Below the pieces are notes generated by a model. It was not told the DNA's origin. It made no database searches and saw only the letters and a program-made list of their open reading frames with translations. This document shows positions 23,228 to 35,021 of a DNA stretch of 64,000 nt, piece by piece. The DNA is taken from the NCBI RefSeq assembly GCF_918797505.1, contig NC_092796.1:28344098-28408097 (forward strand). Direction: 5' to 3'. Positions within the stretch are counted from its first letter, which is position 1. Each line of letters starts with the position of its first letter. Position numbers and translations under genes: made by a program. Source of the DNA: Bemisia tabaci (taxonomy: Eukaryota > Arthropoda > Insecta > Hemiptera > Aleyrodidae).

Positions 23228-23750
23228 AGTTCCAACGCACAGTGGATCGAGTCGAGTCGAGGAGAGTGTGGACATGAAATTTTTAACTAAAACTGCAAAT
23301 TTTGTTGTTAATTTTGTCACATTTTACATTCAAGGGGTGCCCATCGAAGAAAATTTAACGGTAAAACCAATGGAACGACTTTTAAAACCTGCAAGTTATG
23401 TATAAACGGAGTTGTGAGCTTTTAAAGTTTCCAAAGTCAGGGTTGCCACAGAATTTAGGAAATGAAATTCCCTGACATTTCCCTGATTTCCCTGACACAT
23501 TTTGGTGAAATCCCCTGACAATTGAAGATAAGCCGGATGGTTAAGAAGGCATAATTAAAAATAGTTTTCAGGCCAATTTTCTTGTTCAAAATCTCAAACC
23601 CATCCTAGAAAGCAAATGAAGGTGATTTAACGAATTTTCCCTGAGATTTTCGTCATTTTCCCCGACATTTCCCGGTTTTCCCTGACTTTTTAAAATTCTC
23701 TGACATTTCCCGGTTTCCCCTAACTGTGGCAACCCTGAAGGTTTTCCAGA
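23228..23750. mobile_element. Family H left part split by family D
   Basis: CGCACAGTGGATCGAGTC opens a family H copy. It runs to TTTAAAGTTTCC, where D (23438-23737) is inserted. The right end of H is missing after D. The insertion point is within a few bases of that at 15741. Confidence 0.62.
23438..23737. mobile_element. Family D element, intact, nested in H
   Basis: The ends CAGGGTTGCCACAG and TGTGGCAACCCTG are inverted. The interior alternates TTCCCTGACATTTCCC with a unique middle (AGATAAGCCGGATGGTT). 300 bp, no coding sequence. Confidence 0.7.
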
Positions 23751-24354
23751 GCTCCGGAAAGCATGCCGCTTCCTTTAGACGTCAACCATGAAAACAGAGT
23801 CCTTTGACAGGCGCAAGCGATCCACGGACCGGGGACCGGGGGAGAAAAACCCGCGTGGAAATTGTGTAACAAGGCACATGGGACATTCTGCCAGGCTTTT
23901 TCGAGCTAAAGCCATCGATCTGGAAACTATTCGCGGTGGGGACGTGCTCGGATCGACGAGGCCGATACGTGAGCCAATGTCGATGGACGTCTGCTTACCC
24001 ATGACGTCATCGTGCGAGCCCCCCGCGTTCACCGATGATGCCTACTTTCCTTGGACTTGGGTGCGGAGCACGTCTTGACAACTGACGAGTAGTGACGAGA
24101 GCCTCGTCCCCGACGTCGACGTCGCCTCTTCCAAAAGGAGAGACGACAACGTCACAACGCTCCCGTCCTCAGGAGAACCTCTTAAGTCTCTTCCCACGTT
24201 GCCAAGTTTTTGGAGTTTCCTGAAAGGCCAGCAGCGTGCTATGATTGCAATGAGTAGGCTCGTACTTTCAAGGCAAGTTTTGTAAAGGACATCATTTCAA
24301 TGGCTTTGAGCTCGTATCATGGATCAGATTGGGACGTAGCAGTGATTGGAATGC
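23751..24354. other. Unassigned intron DNA, moderately GC-rich
   Basis: Two opposed open frames of about 85-96 codons (23775-24032 minus, 23788-24078 plus) overlap here. Neither shows a known motif, splice context or homology I recognise. GACGTC words cluster near 24.1 kb. I call nothing functional. Confidence 0.35.
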
Positions 24355-25020
24355 AATGAAAATGAGGGAGAGGAAGAAGAGAAGGAGGTGGAGGAGAAGG
24401 AGAGGGAAGAAAAAAATGAAAAAGAAGAAGAAAAGTGCCGAGAGGAAGGAGAAGAGGAAGGAGGAAAAGAGAAAGAAGGACAAAAAGAAGAAACGGAGAA
24501 GACAGAGCTTCTTCTCATATTCTCTCTTTTATCTTTTCTTTCCTTTTTCTCCTCCTCTTCTTGATCTTCTTCTCTTTCTTTCCTTTTTCCCTCTACATAT
24601 TTTTTCCCTCCCTCATTTTTCTCGTCTTTTCCTCCATCTCCTCTCTCTTTTTCTTCATTTTTTCTGCTTATTTTCCTCTCACATCATCCTCCTATTCGTT
24701 TTATTCTTCTATTCCCTTCTCCCATGCATCTTTTTCTTACTCTTCTTTCTCTCCCCTCCTTCCTCCTCTTCCTTTGCTTCCTTCTCTCCTCTTCTTGTTA
24801 TTCTTCTATTCCCTTCTCCTCTGCATCTTTTTCTTCGTCTTTATTCTCTCTTCCTCCTCTCCCTTTACTTCCTCCTCTCCTCTTCTTTTCCTTTTCTATC
24901 CTATACTCCTCCCTCTTTTTCTCCCTATTTCTTTTTATCTTCTTCTGTTTCGTCACCCTTTTTCTCATGGTCTCGTTCCTCTTTCTTTCTCTGGTACTTC
25001 TTCCCCCTATTCCTTCTCAA
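24355..25020 (+). repeat. Purine/pyrimidine tract with a strand switch
   Basis: 24355-24510 is almost pure A/G (GAAGAAG, GGAGGA words). From about 24510 the same strand becomes almost pure C/T (TTCTTC, CTCCTC words) up to 25020. The pyrimidine part resumes at 25385-25455 after a family K insertion. The long open frames across it (up to 256 codons) are artefacts of the biased composition. Such tracts can form triplex DNA. Confidence 0.75.
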
Positions 25021-25379
25021 CACGGAGAAAAAAAACTCGTGCGTGGGACCCGAAGTTCAGGTCATATGGATCTCTGAAGTTTTCAGATTAAGCATCTGAA
25101 CACTTTAGGTCTAGCTGCCGAAGTTCGGATCATACATCTGAAACTTCAGTTCTTACATCTGAAGTACTTCAGATGTGAGAACCGAAGTACTTCGGATGTG
25201 AGAGCCGAAGTACTTCGGATGTGAGAACCGAAGTACTTCAGATGTAAGAACTGAAGTTTCAGATGTATGATCCGAACTTCGGCAGCTAGACCTGAAGTGT
25301 TCAGATCCTCAATCTGAAAACTTCAGAGATCCATATGACCTAAACTTCGGGTCCCACGCACGAGTTTTTTTTCTCCGTG
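25021..25379. mobile_element. Family K full-length snapback MITE
   Basis: The left end CACGGAGAAAAAAAACTCGT is the reverse complement of the right end with one or two changes. The two 170-bp halves pair along their whole length (GGACCCGAAGTTCAGGTCAT against ATGACCTAAACTTCGGGTCC). The centre is three GAAGTACTTC palindromes spaced by ATGTGAGA. It interrupts the pyrimidine tract. Non-coding. Confidence 0.75.
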
Positions 25380-25577
25380 AAGAATTCCTGGATACCTCTT
25401 CTCCTTTCTTTTCTACATTTCTCTCTTCTTCTTTTTCTTCCTCTTCTGCTCCTCAATCTTCTGATTTCGAATGAATCTTCATCCGACTCATCGTCGCTCC
25501 CCTTGACGTACGGGCTTATTCCTGTATTTCCACATGAGCATCAAGAAGCAAAGCAGCGTTATACTGATCACAGGGCT

Positions 25578-25735
25578 CACGCGGAAATCGCGATGTATCG
25601 ATCATTATGCTCCTTTAACCTATGGTAAAGAATCGATTATTAGGGTGTTCGCTGCGAACACCCTGTTTTTCGATCCTTTTCCATAGGTTTAAATGGCATA
25701 ACAATCGAAATATCGCAAAGCACGCCACGCCACTG
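25578..25735. mobile_element. Family A MITE
   Basis: The core reads GGTGTTCGCTGCGAACACC and the right end CACGCCACGCCACTG. The left terminus is decayed (GCGGAAATCGCGATG). Confidence 0.62.
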
Positions 25736-26030
25736 ATACTGAGAACAGGGCTCCCTTACGTTAAGAGGAGCGAGCCTCGAATCTGTGAGACTAGGCTCAA
25801 AATTCGGCAACATTGGAGTGTTCATACGTCGTTTCACGTCACGTCAGCGAGACAGAGCCCGAGGAGCAACGACGACGACGATAGACTAATTGCCCGGGCG
25901 CAGGCGCAGTCGCCAACGAACCCGACCATCGCGATAAGATAAGAATTTTTATGCGCGCTGACGAGAGAGATCGATTTGAGGATAGAGATCTCCGCCGATT
26001 TCCGCCCGATCCATCGAATCGACTGCTGTT

Positions 26031-26283
26031 CTGCCGTGCTAAGGAAGAACCCCGTATGAGCCTTTAGACGTTGCCAAGTATCCTCCGATAAAAACCGAAT
26101 TTACTGGGGAAATGGCGGATATTATTTTCCGAAATTGTCAGACAATTTTGTACGCAACTTAATCTAAAATATCTGAAAATTTTGAGGAAAAATATGCATG
26201 TATGTTGTCAAAAATACATGTTTCATCAAGGGAAATTTGGCAACTCTTGAATTTCCATACGTCGTTCCTTCTTAGCACGGCAG
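26031..26283. mobile_element. Family B MITE, intact
   Basis: The ends CTGCCGTGCTAAGGAAGAAC and CTTCTTAGCACGGCAG are inverted, with subterminal GACGTTGCCAAGT and GGAAATTTGGCAACTC. 253 bp. Confidence 0.72.
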
Positions 26284-26601
26284 CGCTTTCCTGCACCGCT
26301 CATTTCGATCGACAATCTCGATGGACGATTTGTCCGGTGGAAAGTTACATAAGCGATCAATCGATCAATTAGTGGAGCCCATGGTCGATCCTTATCTTGG
26401 AGCTACTGCTCCTGCCTGGCGCCCTGGTGCGGTGTCCGACTCCCCATTCGTCGCCGTGCCGGGGCTCTAAAATGCCCGAGCTCCAACAAATTAGGCAGGA
26501 GTAGCGACCGATGGGTCGGTTAGTCGGTCAAATCGTGTTTCGGTGATTGGATATTACATGGCTCGACAAAAAATAACGAGGTTTATCGAACGTGAGCTAC
26601 C

Positions 26602-26842
26602 GCTGCACAATGGATCGAATGAATGGTGAAGGCCGGACAAAATTAGGAAACTTTAAAAGCTCATAACTCCGTTCATACGAGACTTTGAGGTTTTAAAAGT
26701 GGTTGCGTTGGTTTTCTCGTGAAACTTCCTACATTATGCACCCCTAAAAATTTAAAATGTGACGAATTAAACTCAAAATTTGCAGTTTTAGTTAAATATG
26801 TTGATTCCGACCTCTTTGATTAACTCGAATCACTGTGCGACG
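26602..26842. mobile_element. Family H element, intact
   Basis: The ends GCACAATGGATCGAATGAAT and GAATCACTGTGCGAC are inverted. The interior has the family blocks AAACTTTAAAAGCTCATAAC and TAAAATGTGACGAA. This copy shows the uninterrupted order that is split elsewhere by family D. Confidence 0.7.
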
Positions 26843-27263
26843 TCTGAAACTAATGCGTTTGCTGACTGAACACTTAGGTATTCCTCTTTGAAAGTACTAT
26901 GGGCGACAATCTGTGTTTTTTTGTTTTTTATGGTGGGGGGGGGGGGGTCGGGGTAAGAAAAAATAAGAAGGCACGGACCAACAGGGACAAAACTTTAGAG
27001 GCGGAGAGTTGTGTCGGACTTTTTTTGGGCGCCTCGTTCAGACAGTGCTCTGAGTTATTAGGCGCCCTGCAAGTTTCCATTTTGAACGCATTTTGCGCGT
27101 GGCCTGATGATTCCTGAAAGGGATAGAAATCCGTGGACAGCCGCTTGGCGACCAACTCGTCGACTCCTCTTGGGTACTTTTGCTCTCCGACGCTTGGTAT
27201 TACTTCATTGTTGGCAGTTGAGTGACTTGTTAACGTGTTACATTGCCAAGTGCACTAAAGCTT

Positions 27264-27869
27264 TCTGCCTTCCTGAGGCAAAACCTCGCATGAACAACAG
27301 GATATTGCCAGGTCTCTTCCCATAAAATAGAAGTTATCCGGAATTTGAGGCCAGTGTTCGAAACTCACAGATGCCAACGCGCCAAATGCTCCTAAAAAAT
27401 CGGCATTGGCGCCTAAAAAATGAAGGCTCTGCGCCAACGTGGCCCCTAAAAATTGCCTCTCTCCACCCCCCAAATAAATCCTAATTTTTCTGTTTGGTGA
27501 TTTTTCGAAATTTCCCCCAAGTTACAGTTACTGGTTCTCTGTAACTAAAACATCTTGCGTCTAACTTTTCACTAAATGCGCCGTGATATACAGGCAAAAA
27601 AGCAATCTAGCCCCTAAAAATCTTCAATTGCCCCTAAAAATAGAGCTTGATGCGCCACATGGCTCCTGAAACTCAAAGGTGAGTTTCGAACACTGTTTGT
27701 GGCTTAGTCTCTTAGAATTTTTCCAGAAAATTTAATTCGCTCTTCATTTTAGCATACCTGACATTTTTAAGGAAAAGACTTTATATAGGATTCCTCAAAA
27801 TTAAGTATTTTATTGGAGGAAATTTGGCAACATTTGAGTGTTTATACGGCGTTTTACCTTAGCACAGCG
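27264..27869. mobile_element. Decayed family B element interrupted by family G
   Basis: The right half is clear (GGAGGAAATTTGGCAACA, TACGGCGTTTTACCTTAGC). The left end, CTGAGGCAAAACCTCGCATG, is diverged. Family G (27352-27695) splits it. Confidence 0.5.
27352..27695. mobile_element. Family G element with 8-bp duplication (hAT-like)
   Basis: The ends CAGTGTTCGAAACTCAC and GTGAGTTTCGAACACTG are perfect inverted repeats of 17 bp. The flanking octamers TTTGAGGC (27344-27351) and TTTGTGGC (27696-27703) differ once. The interior has repeated GGCGCCTAAAAA and CCCCTAAAAAT words. No coding capacity. Confidence 0.76.
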
Positions 27870-27989
27870 GCATTGTACACTCACGTGACACGCAGCTCGA
27901 CAGCCAAGTATAATGTAGAATGAGGTGGGTACTGCCCGAGAGAAATGCTCCAAGTCCGAAAGTAAAAGTTCTCGCCGATCCTCCTAGAG

Positions 27990-28235
27990 GACCTCAAAAA
28001 GAACACTGTACGCGCTTTCAAACGTTCCCAGATTTCCTTTGATAAAATGTGAGTTTCCAGAGAAATCCGTGGGTATTTTTCTCGAATTTTTCAGCGAATT
28101 TTATTCGCGATCGAATCTAAATTATCCGAAAATTCCGAGAGAAAAATTCATTAACTTCTTCACAACTAAGCACTTTATCGAAGGAACTTTGGCAACTCTC
28201 AAATGTCCATACAGCGTTTTAACTTAGCACGGCAG
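27990..28235. mobile_element. Family B MITE, left end decayed
   Basis: The right half (GGAACTTTGGCAACTC, AACTTAGCACGGCAG) is good. The left end is reduced to AAGAACACTGTACGCGC, followed by TTCAAACGTTCCCAG. Confidence 0.6.
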
Positions 28236-31094
28236 TACTCATCTCGGGTAGGGCAAATCACCATTTTCGTGTTCGTGCACACTATGGTTTCTTCCAGTTG
28301 GCGATCTCATCAATTCACATGTGAAGCATAAAAATAGTTTGAATATATTATTAATGTAACGAAGAAGATCAAAAACCAATGCGCACTATACAGTTTCAAC
28401 CAACAACTTCACAAATAACGAAATTTCCGCGGATTCCATGAAGTTTCTCCATATTTCCGCGATGCCAGAAGAAGTTTCTTGATAATTCCCGGTATACCTC
28501 ATTTTCAAGATTTCTGAACTCGGATAGCTTAATTACTCGAATTTTTCAGTACCAAGGAAACTGCGTATTATTAGCAGCTCTGGTGCTTGCACTAGAGCTG
28601 CTATTCCGGTCGGTCCCTGCTGGGGAGTATCAATGGACCATGTTACATTGGAGAGACCGCGCGTTGGTTGATGGGAATCGGCGCCATTTTCGACTATGTA
28701 CCTTGTCATGACTTTATTTTATTGAATATTGTTTTATTGTTAGCCAATGCTATGTTGTGTAGTGTATTTTTGGAATCATGGTGATACAGTCAATAATTCA
28801 AAACTTGTCTGTGCTTTGATCTCGTGATGGAAAAAATGTACTTTACGTTCAAAATTTGAAATTTTGAATTTTAAAGCTTTCGCGGTTTTTTGGAAGAATG
28901 CAGTGGTTGGAGCTTCCTAGGCATATTACTCGATATCAGCTGATAGCAAACAAAGGTTACCAAGGAAACCGTAAACGTTTAATAACTATCGTGCGAATGC
29001 GTTGGAGCTTACTGCTTGTTTTTTGAACTCCTGACGATGAGTTGAAAATCCCGTAGAATTCGGAGACGGGCTATTCTACAGTGACCAATCAACGTCGAGG
29101 ATTAACGGCACTTTCTCGTGGATCCACCTACGGTTTTTATAGCCTTGAACTTTAATCGCGGCGTCTTTAATTACCTTCGGAAAGTAACTCGGGGCTCGTA
29201 AAAGGCCACGTCACGTGACCATAAAGAAAATCCAAGAGCGACGGAGATCTGACGTCATGTCGACGAGGCACCCTCCATGATCGCACGACAGCCGCACCCT
29301 AGACATTTTAATCCGACCGATGCGAGTTAAAAATCCGGGAAAATCTGCCCATTGAAAACTTTCCGATCTAAAATTGGTCCTGCATTCTGATTTCTGCATT
29401 GAGGTTTTCCCCTCATGGAGAAGGAAAAAAAAACAGAAACAAGAACTACATACTTTGAACTCTTCTGTGCAGCTTCAAATATGCAGTCCATATCAAATTA
29501 CATTCTAGGGCGTCTGCGGTCTCGGGAGAAAACAGATTCCCTGACTTTTCCAGATTTTCCTTGCCGAAACGCGCGAAATTCTCTGATTTTCTACATCAAC
29601 AATTTGCACGCGTAAAACTGAAAACGAACGATTTTGGCATTCATTTCACAGCAAATAGCAGGTCCATTAGAACCATTTTACTTCCGATGTTTATCAATAT
29701 TTTAACAGACTAAAATCACAATTCCCTACAGAAACTCATTCTTCTGTTCACTATTCGGAGTGTCGCTTACAGCACTGATTCTCGCACCAGAATGTGAATG
29801 CAGCTTGGTTTGAGTGTGTGAACAACGCTGATTTATTTTTTCAAAATTCCTGTTTTTTTTTCATAAAATTCCCTGACTTTTCTCTCATTTCTCGGGCTTG
29901 ATGAAAGTGTCTGAAAATTCCCAGTTTTTCAGTCCTGTAGTAGACTCCTTGCATTAGTTCGCGAAAGGCGATTGGAAAGATGCACGAAGGAATTTTTTGA
30001 TAAGAGACTGTTAGCAACGCAAAATTTTTTACCAATGTTTGTTATACTGTAGTGCTTCATGAACTCCGTCGACATTCCAGCTTTTTTTGGGGGCTAATAA
30101 ATGGAGGTGTTTAGGATTTTCCAAGAATTTTTTAGGAAGCAGGTCGATGGGCTCTTACGACCTTTATCATTCCTCTTTTTGAAATCAACAATTTACGGGG
30201 TTCTTACGGACTTTTACATCAACATCATCACGGACTTTTACATCTTTTTTGATCTCAACAATTTACGGGGTTCTTACGGACTTTTACATACCAGTCACCA
30301 TATAAAAATTGTAGATTTTCTATAAGCTTTACGACACTTCAATGTACTTCGCTCAATGTTATTAATTGTGGGGTTAAGCACACAAAATACCGCTTAAAAT
30401 TCCTGAAAGAGAAAGGTGAAGGAAAGGCTGACGATTTTGCAGAGCGAAAAAACGGGATAAAATGACTTGCGAACGGAGACATTACTCGACAGGGAACCGT
30501 GCCTTTTGTCTCAAGGAAAAAAAGGCACTACTGACAAACCAAAAACGATATTGAAAATATTCAGATTGAATGTTTCAATATAATTTGCATCATTTGACGA
30601 CTTGCGCATTTCAATAAATTCCTCACGACTGCGTTCAACGAATAGGAAGCCATGTGTGATTCTAAGGAACGTCGGTTATGTAACAAGCCCTCCGAAAAGT
30701 TATTCGATAAGTTCAGTTACGTCAATCGATTCACAAATTAACATAAGTACCTAACCTTATGGTGGTTTGCATTCTCTTTGGGACTGAAAATATTGGCTGT
30801 ATCTATTTTGAGAACCATTCATTGCGATTAATTATTCATACAAATAACCCCACCGACAACTCGCAAGCAAACAAGCGTGTAACTCCATGACAAAAAATTG
30901 GCAGCGTTGAGCGAAATCGCACCAAACGCTTTGAGAAGCAAGAGATCTACTCGTTAATTCGTTGACAGAATTCTCGATGAAAGAAAGTGTTCTTCATAGT
31001 AAATCAAGTACTTGGTTCCTCTCCATGGATTCAGTTTCCTTCTTAGGTGAATGTAAAGGTGCCGACTGATCAATTAGCTTCCTCCAACATTTAA
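28236..31094. other. Intron stretch without clear elements
   Basis: The stretch contains scattered CCCTGAC words (near 29.54 and 29.87 kb), probably family D remnants. A direct duplication of about 60 bases lies at 30183-30295 (CAACAATTTACGGGGTTC twice, CGGACTTTTACAT three times). No exon, RNA gene or complete element was recognised. Confidence 0.4.
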
Positions 31095-31230
31095 TTGGAC
31101 TACATTTTGCAATTCGGAACTGTAATTTCTGGCTCATCTGTTAAAATACTTATGTGCGTGGGGACATACGCTGTTTCTACACTGAGCCAGAAATTGTAGT
31201 TCCGAATTGAAAAATGTAGTCCAATTTACC
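31095..31230. mobile_element. Family O snapback MITE
   Basis: ATTGGACTACATTTTGCAAT at the left pairs with ATTGAAAAATGTAGTCCAAT at the right. TAATTTCTGGCTCA pairs with TGAGCCAGAAATT further in. About 136 bp. Related copies or arms are at 20858, 49120-49258, 57485-57757 and 59243. Confidence 0.68.
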
Positions 31231-31963
31231 TTATTTTTTCTTTTTAATTATACAATTATAATAGAGAACAACAGACAAAACAAAACATATTGATGGGTCT
31301 GTTGCGCGCTAAACTTAGGACAAAATTTCTTTTTTGCAGATCTAATTATGGAAAAAGACATCGAGTCGTTGGTTAAAAGATGGCAAGCCTTAAAAATGAC
31401 CAGAAAGAGTGACCAGCTGGCTAATCAGCGATATGTTCTGGTGATTGGTAGATTCCCTGACTCTCCCTGATTTTCCCGGTTATGCAGACCGCCGGCAATC
31501 CTGTGAACAGCACCAGCAGCATGAGTGGTGAAACTGGTAGACAAAGCGACGAAGAAGACAAAAGGGATATGGAGGGATCCTATTGGCGGAGGCGGGTGGT
31601 TGCAATGGACAAAGGTGGAAGGTTATAGACTAACTAGCGGCAACCCACGAGAAACACTACAGTTAGTCCATCGTTTACTCCCTTGTCTATAGGTATAGGT
31701 TCACCCATTTCAACTAATAAGGTCACTCAATACTCCCTATGTCCTCTTTGTCAGTATCTCAGTCTATCAATTTCAACGACCAGCCCGCGATGTCCTTTCC
31801 CTGAACGCTGGCCAAACGGATGGAAAACAGCGAATCCCGCGAGGAGAGCAAAAAACACCAGGAACCGTCAAAAAAAGAAAAAAACTGACAGGGTCAGTGG
31901 GGTCAAAAAAATAGACGGAGATAATCGCTGGGTACCCAGCGAGAAAAAAGCTCTCGAGTAATT

Positions 31964-32216
31964 CTTCCGTGCTAAGGAGGAACGCCGCATGAACATTCGA
32001 GAGTTGCCAAATTTCCCTAGATAAAATGTTCATTTTCGAGGAAAGTTCTGAATACTTTTCCGTAAAATTACCGGGAATGATAGGTGAAACTGCGAACGAA
32101 ATTATCTGAAAAATCGGAGGGAAAATATTTACACGTTTCCCCCGAAGATTCGCGAATCGCCAAAGGGAATTTGGCGAGGCCTGAGGGTTCTTACGGCGTT
32201 TTTCTTTAACGCGGGA
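31964..32216. mobile_element. Family B MITE
   Basis: The left end TTCCGTGCTAAGGAGGAACG is followed by GAACATTCGAGAGTTGCC. The right half has GGGAATTTGGCGAGGCC and a decayed end, CTTTAACGCGGGAG. This orientation is opposite to 32300-32550. Confidence 0.62.
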
Positions 32217-32299
32217 GAATTAATTATCGATCCGTGGAGGAAGCGTTCGTCGGGTGGGAATGAAATGGAAACCGAACTCGGGATCGACGCGGCGAGCAT

Positions 32300-32550
32300 T
32301 GCCGTGTTACGGAAAAACGCCGTATGAGCCTTACGACGTTGCCAAGTTTCTTCGGATAAAAACTGAATTTATTCAGAAAATTCTGAATATTTTGTCCCAA
32401 AATTTTGAGACATTTTTGCACGCAATTCCATCTAAAATATCTGAAAATTTCGCCGAAAAATATGCATGAATGTCGTCAAAATGCGTGTTTTAACGAGGGA
32501 AATTTGGCAACTCTCGAATGTTCATACGGCGTTCTTCCTTAGCACGGCAG
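32300..32550. mobile_element. Family B MITE with AGCA on both sides
   Basis: The ends TTGCCGTGTTACGG and CCTTAGCACGGCAG are inverted. AGCA immediately precedes and follows the element, a second case of a possible 4-bp duplication (the other is at 18025-18278). Confidence 0.68.
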
Positions 32551-32841
32551 AGCACGAGGTGAGACTGAGGTGACTCATTAATAATGCGGCGAATCCATTG
32601 TTCTTGTTTCGTTTGTGACATCGGGATCGGGCGAAGCAGCGCCACGGAGCATCCGTCAAAAACACGATTAGCATTTGATGCACGTCATTTGCCGCATTTG
32701 CCGGCTGCATCGCGCCGAGTCGAGCGTCCGACTCGATTGAGTCATTCCTCGAAGAAAGGACGTTTAAGCTTACGGTGCTCTTCCCATTGTGCAACGTCTT
32801 AAATAATTACTGACGAACCGATAGACCACTGCACTAGAATA

Positions 32842-33025
32842 CTGCCGTGCTAAGGAAGAAGGCCGTATTAGCCTTCAGACGTTGCCAAATTGCCTACAGT
32901 GAAACAAGAATATCCTGGTAAACTTATAAATATTTTCCCCCAATTTTAGCCAACTAAAATACTTCAACTTGAAACTTTCATACTTTACTAATATACAAGC
33001 CAAAACAGTAACTACCACGCTAAAG
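32842..33025. mobile_element. Family B left half, truncated at a family C element
   Basis: CTGCCGTGCTAAGGAAGAAG and AGACGTTGCCAAATTGCC mark the left half. Similarity fades after about 32960, and the right half is absent next to it. Confidence 0.55.
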
Positions 33026-33258
33026 TACGCTGGGAAAAAAAAACACATTGGATCGAGAGTCCAGACTCTTAAAAACATCGACAAGAACAAGTACTCTTGA
33101 TTCAATCGGAATCTAGCTTAAATCAAGAACCAAGCCTCTTAATTTAAGCGAATTTCGTTTTGATTCAAGCAAAAATCCGATTGAATCAAGAGTATTTTTT
33201 CCTGTCAATGTTTTCAAGAGTCTGGAATCTAGGTCCAATGTGTTTTTTTTCCAGTGTA
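33026..33258. mobile_element. Family C MITE with TA duplication
   Basis: The ends CGCTGGGAAAAAAAAAC and TTTTTTTTCCAGTG are flanked by TA on both sides. The arms are nearly identical to the copy at 12999-13230 but inverted relative to it, so this is a recent family. Confidence 0.72.
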
Positions 33259-33920
33259 CGCCCCAAAGAGACGTACAGGAGATACATTTTGTTAAGTTCG
33301 CTAATCTCATAGTAGCTGGTTTGCTTAGATGCTCTTAGAACATTAATTCTTGTTATCTATGACAGCAAATACTCTACTCTAAATATTTAAGTTCGCGAGT
33401 AGAAAGAACAAGGGAGTCAATATTAGCTTAACTCATAGCATAAAGAGTGATAATCGTGTTACACCCTAACACTCAACATTCTGAACATAGCAGTACGTCT
33501 TCTAAGGTTACCTCCCTTTGCAATCTAATGCTCCTTTTTTTCATTTGCATTATTCTCAAAAACAGCGTGAACTGTACGGGTTGTTCGTTGTTTATAGCTG
33601 CTGCTGAATTTTTAAAAATTGAATTCTTCCTCGTCAGAAAGCCGCACTTATACTCGAGTGCCTAGACAGTAAGCAATTTTATCGTCTTCGTAAATGACAC
33701 TTAATCTAGGAATTATGGTCGACAGTTTCAGATTGTTTTCCTTCCTCCGATGCTACCAACGACACGATCAATCCACAGTGCTGCCATAATAGTTAATTAT
33801 GAGAGTAAGAAATGCGAACTAGGAACTGATAAAAAGTTCTGCGAAAAACAACAGCCGTAGTTTCGATTCTTTCTCTTTTTTAAATGGATTACACAATGTT
33901 GATGCGATGGCATCGTTAAT
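33259..33920. other. Intron stretch without recognised elements
   Basis: AT-rich, no exon or complete repeat seen. Short open frames only. Confidence 0.35.
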
Positions 33921-34213
33921 TTCAAGGAAAAATATGCATGAATGTTGTCAAAAATACATGTTTGACCGAGGGAAATTTGGCAACACTCGAATGTTCATAC
34001 GGCGTTTTTCCTTCGGCAGAAATAGCGTGCGCACCTTGGAACTTGGCGCACTTCGCGAGTCAAGAGCCGAGAGCGAGACTAAAAATCGGGGAACAGCGCG
34101 ATACTTGAAGTATCCATCTGGCTTTGCAGGCGCTTCCCTCGATCGTCTTCGCACAAAGTTGACTGTTTCGGCGATTTTTCTGCGGACGATGAGGTCCTTT
34201 TTCACACACACAT
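33921..34213 (+). repeat. Composite repeat: family B right end plus adjoining segment
   Basis: 33921-34018 is the right end of a family B element (AAATTTGGCAACACTCG, ending TTTTTCCTTCGGCAG). It runs directly into a segment starting AAATAGCGTGCGCACC, with no break. The same junction and the next 190 bases occur inverted at 43455-43745, so the two parts have travelled together. The open frames over it are not supported as genes. Confidence 0.65.
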
Positions 34214-34607
34214 GGGGCCAAACGCTTGATACAACTATTCCGACTTCCAAGTTGGTAAGATTGCGAATCCACGAGATGAGGGCGAACGTGAACTCTTTTC
34301 GGCAGACTCAGAGACTTTAACGCATGAGTAGAAAAGTGCATGGAACGAAATACGTGATACAATTATGGGAGAAATAAAATCCTCTAACCACAAAATGAAG
34401 GAGAAAATTGTGTTTTGATACATTCTGACTATTCGGTTTGTCAAACCCAACTTTCACTGATAAGTTGACACTCCTGATAAGTGATTTTTTATTCCCGGAC
34501 AATTCCTGTTATTTATCGGGTATTATCGGTATTCTGAACACTGCAGATTTATGGCTTCAACTTTATTTTCCTCTTCCAGAACTCCTACTTCTTCCCTAAC
34601 TCCCAGA

Positions 34608-35021
34608 CTGTAGCGATTTTGCAAGTTGGCAAAACTCCCCCCCCCCCCCCCCAAAGAATCGATTGTTTTACATACATTTAGATGAAGGGAAAACAATGTT
34701 GCCAACTTTCTGGAACAGGGTTGCCACAGAATTGAGAAAATGAAATTCCCTGACATTTCCCTGATTTTCCTGACACATTTTGGCGAAATTCCTTGACAAT
34801 TGAAGATGTGACGGATCGTTACATAAGGCATAATTGAAAATAGTTTTCAGACAAAATTGGTTGTTCGAAACCTCAAACCCTTTCTAGAAAGTGATTTAAC
34901 AAATTTTCCCGGGCATTTTTGTCATTTTTCCTGACATTTCCCGGTTTTCCCTGACTTTTTAGAATTCCTTGAAATTTCCCGGTTTTCCCTGACAGTGGCA
35001 ACCCTGCTGGAATCGCCACTG
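34608..35021. mobile_element. Family I element split by family D
   Basis: CTGTAGCGATTTTGCAAG on the left and GGAATCGCCACTG on the right are family I ends (complete at 47666-47832). D (34716-35006) is inserted and CTGGAA is repeated on both sides of it. A C-run lies at about 34638-34652. Confidence 0.62.
34716..35006. mobile_element. Family D element with 6-bp duplication
   Basis: The ends CAGGGTTGCCACAG and CAGTGGCAACCCTG are inverted. CTGGAA flanks both sides. The copy at 36821-37074 also has a perfect 6-bp duplication, TAAAAT, so 6 bp seems right for this family. Confidence 0.74.

Noticed and set aside
24329..25099. 256-codon open frame, the longest on the plus strand after the zinc-finger exon
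   Set aside because: It runs through a purine-then-pyrimidine simple tract. All three frames stay open, the peptide is Lys/Arg/Glu followed by Leu/Phe/Ser runs, and no domain is present.
31346..31470. Short plus-strand frame after a TTTTTTGCAG acceptor-like site
   Set aside because: It is only about 40 codons, ends inside family D-like CCCTGA sequence, and has no donor or homology.
33907..34362. Overlapping frames of 100-137 codons on both strands
   Set aside because: They coincide with the composite repeat also present inverted at 43.4-43.8 kb, where the same frames reappear. Repeat-derived.
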